Below, piece after piece: positions 4,299 through 6,080 of a DNA stretch of 6,080 nt. The DNA lies in contig DIVK01000066.1 in the NCBI GenBank assembly GCA_002422455.1, positions 1,399 to 7,478 of the forward strand. The letters are read 5' to 3'. Both the position numbers and the translations under genes were made by a program. The stretch comes from Rhodoferax sp. UBA6134. GTDB taxonomy: Bacteria; Pseudomonadota; Gammaproteobacteria; Burkholderiales; Burkholderiaceae_C. A model generated the notes under the pieces. The model saw only the letters and a list, made by a program, of their open reading frames with translations. It was not told the origin of the DNA and made no database searches. Position 1 is the stretch's first letter. Every line of letters starts with the position of its first letter.

Positions 4299-6080
4299 CT
4301 AGCTCGTCAGCGAGATCAAGCCCTTCAACACCCAGGCGACGATGCCGTAGGCGAACTCCTTGATGGAATGCCAGACGCCGCCCTGATCCTCGGCCTGCTG
4401 ATCGTGCGCGCGTTTGTTGATGTAGGCATGGAGGGCATGGGCATCGTCCTTGGTCAGGATAACGCCACGACCAATCATGCCTCGGCTTTCCAGGACACCA
4501 TTGATCACGATCTCGTCAAATGCCGCGTGCATTCCGGCAGACATGTAACGCAAATCAGGGATGAGGCTGCCACTGATCGCCGTTGCGCCGTGACAGGCCG
4601 CGCAGTGCGTGTGGTAGATGCCATAGCCTTTTACCAGCGTGGACTCATCGGCATTGACCGGCTGCGGATCAAGCACGCGTTGGGGGGGTTCGAAGGCCGG
4701 TAATTTTGCTGCACCACCGATCTTGTACACCAGCAGCCGACCCTCCGGCCCTTTTTTGGCAAACTGCGCGGCAGCGCCCGCGACCATCGGGAACGCGCCA
4801 CCCCAGCCGGCCATCACCGCCACGTATTGCTCGTTGTCGATCTTGTACGTCACCGGCGGGGCAATGATGCCGGTTTGCGTCGGGTTCTCCCAGAGCTTCA
4901 CACCGGTGTCGGCGCGATAGGCCACCAGGCGGCCATCGGCCGTGCCCTGGAACACCAGGTTGCCGGCGGTAGAGAGCACGCCACCGTTCCAGGGCCCGCT
5001 GTGCTGGACACGCCAAACTTCTTTTTGCTGAATCGGATCCCAGGCACTGAGGTGTCCCTTTGCCAGCATGCCCGACAGTTTGCGGTCGAGAATCTGGTCC
5101 ATGCCGGCCGGCGGCATGGCGGCAACCATGTCCACGCCGGTGTTCCAGCCGTTCGGGTTGGGTTTGAAGTCGGCGGCCTGCTTGTACAGCATCGGGATAT
5201 CCAGCGCCGGGATGTAGACGAGGCCCGTGCTCTTGCTGAACGACATCGGATGCCAGTTGTGGCCACCGTAGGGCGACGGGTAGGTGATCTTCTCCTTGTC
5301 GCGGTATTGCTCCTTGGTCTCCACCGGCCGGCCCGTCTGCGGATCGATGTGCGTTGCCCAGTTGGTATAGACGTAAGGCTTGGCGGAAATGAATTTCCCC
5401 GTGACGCGGTCAATCACGTAGAAGAAACCGTTCTTTGGTGCCTGCATCAGCACCTTGCGCAACGCACCGTTGATCTGGAGGTCGGCCAGGATGATGTGCT
5501 GGGTGGCGGTGTAGTCCCAGGATTCGGACGGTGTGGTCTGGTAATGCCACACGTACGCGCCCGTGTCGGGCTTGATCGCGACGATCGACGACAGGTACAA
5601 ATTGTCGCCGCCGCCGGGGCTGCGGATGTTGCGGTTCCATGGCGAACCGTTGCCCACGCCGATGTACAGCAAGTCGAGTTCGGGGTCATAGGCCATCGAG
5701 TCCCACACCGTGCCACCGCCGCCGATCTTCCACCACTCGCCCTTCCAGGTCGCGGCGGCCTTTTTCAGCGCCTCCGATTCGAACGGCTTCGAGGGGTCGC
5801 CGGGGACGGTATAGAAGCGCCAGGCCTGGTTGCCGCTGTTGACGTCGTAAGCGGTGATGTAGCCGCGCACGCCAAACTCCGCACCTCCATTGCCGATGAT
5901 GATCTTGCCCTTGATGATGCGGGGTGCACCCGTGATGGTGTAGGGCTTGCTGGTGTCAACGGTATTCGTTTCCCAGATGCGCTGGCCGCTGGCTGCATCA
6001 AGAGCAATCAGGCGGCCATCCAGGGAACCGAAGAAGACTTTGCCGTCGTACACCGCAACGCCGCGGTTGACGACGTCGCA
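4299..6080 (-). CDS. Quinohemoprotein (PQQ and heme c) alcohol dehydrogenase, type II, N-terminus beyond the window
   Basis: A periplasmic enzyme that oxidises alcohols to aldehydes with pyrroloquinoline quinone and hands electrons to its own heme c. The window holds the last 593 residues; the frame stays open to the edge, so the GTG at 6053 is internal. Numbering from the edge, Cys1 in CDVVNRGVA is probably the second half of the vicinal Cys-Cys disulfide over PQQ. Propeller repeats follow (DGRLIALDAASG, DGRLVAYRADTG). Expected calcium/PQQ residues are Glu68 (GGAEFGVRG), Asn160 (GGDNLYL) and catalytic Asp189 (WDYTAT). Thr191, two places on, replaces the extra Asp of lanthanide enzymes, so this should be a calcium form. 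The C-terminal cytochrome c domain has CAACH (493-497) and a likely axial Met535 (GMIGRG). A hydrophobic tail (570-593) ends the protein. PQQ synthesis and cytochrome partner genes are not in view. The start, signal peptide and promoter lie past the window. The exact alcohol substrate cannot be told. Confidence 0.94.
   Translation of the reverse strand, partial: CDVVNRGVAVYDGKVFFGSLDGRLIALDAASGQRIWETNTVDTSKPYTITGAPRIIKGKIIIGNGGAEFGVRGYITAYDVNSGNQAWRFYTVPGDPSKPFESEALKKAAATWKGEWWKIGGGGTVWDSMAYDPELDLLYIGVGNGSPWNRNIRSPGGGDNLYLSSIVAIKPDTGAYVWHYQTTPSESWDYTATQHIILADLQINGALRKVLMQAPKNGFFYVIDRVTGKFISAKPYVYTNWATHIDPQTGRPVETKEQYRDKEKITYPSPYGGHNWHPMSFSKSTGLVYIPALDIPMLYKQAADFKPNPNGWNTGVDMVAAMPPAGMDQILDRKLSGMLAKGHLSAWDPIQQKEVWRVQHSGPWNGGVLSTAGNLVFQGTADGRLVAYRADTGVKLWENPTQTGIIAPPVTYKIDNEQYVAVMAGWGGAFPMVAGAAAQFAKKGPEGRLLVYKIGGAAKLPAFEPPQRVLDPQPVNADESTLVKGYGIYHTHCAACHGATAISGSLIPDLRYMSAGMHAAFDEIVINGVLESRGMIGRGVILTKDDAHALHAYINKRAHDQQAEDQGGVWHSIKEFAYGIVAWVLKGLISLTS

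Overview
The window looks like a piece of a GC-rich betaproteobacterial chromosome, probably Burkholderiales (Comamonadaceae-like). The reasons are the strong G/C preference at third codon positions, the two adjacent M16 peptidase genes followed by rsmD and coaD, and the close family resemblance of the minus-strand quinohemoprotein dehydrogenase to the Comamonas/Pseudomonas type II enzymes. The taxonomic call is inference from gene content and protein resemblance.

Left half, plus strand (2-3015): the C-terminal end of one M16 zinc-peptidase-family protein, then a complete secreted M16 protein that has lost the zinc-binding motif, then rsmD (16S rRNA m2G966 methyltransferase) and coaD (phosphopantetheine adenylyltransferase). 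Spacings are 10, 40 and 93 bases, so co-transcription of at least the first three genes is plausible. The two M16 proteins probably form one periplasmic heterodimer. rsmD and coaD are housekeeping genes for ribosome modification and coenzyme A synthesis.

Right half, minus strand (3038-6080): a quinohemoprotein (PQQ plus heme c) alcohol dehydrogenase, cut off at its N-terminus by the window end, lies upstream of an acyl-CoA dehydrogenase. The 106-base gap between them contains a strong nested inverted repeat that probably ends transcription of the dehydrogenase gene. The acyl-CoA dehydrogenase runs convergently into coaD with only 22 bases between the stop codons. The two enzymes could serve one catabolic route (periplasmic alcohol oxidation, then cytoplasmic beta-oxidation), but the hairpin between them argues against a simple two-gene operon.

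All genes in view belong to known families. I found no tRNA, rRNA, CRISPR array, insertion sequence, phage gene or clear new system. The points most worth a second look are the hydrophobic C-terminal tail of the quinohemoprotein, the nested inverted repeat, a Shine-Dalgarno-like sequence at the coaD stop codon with no gene behind it, and an anti-Shine-Dalgarno-like pyrimidine tract in front of rsmD.
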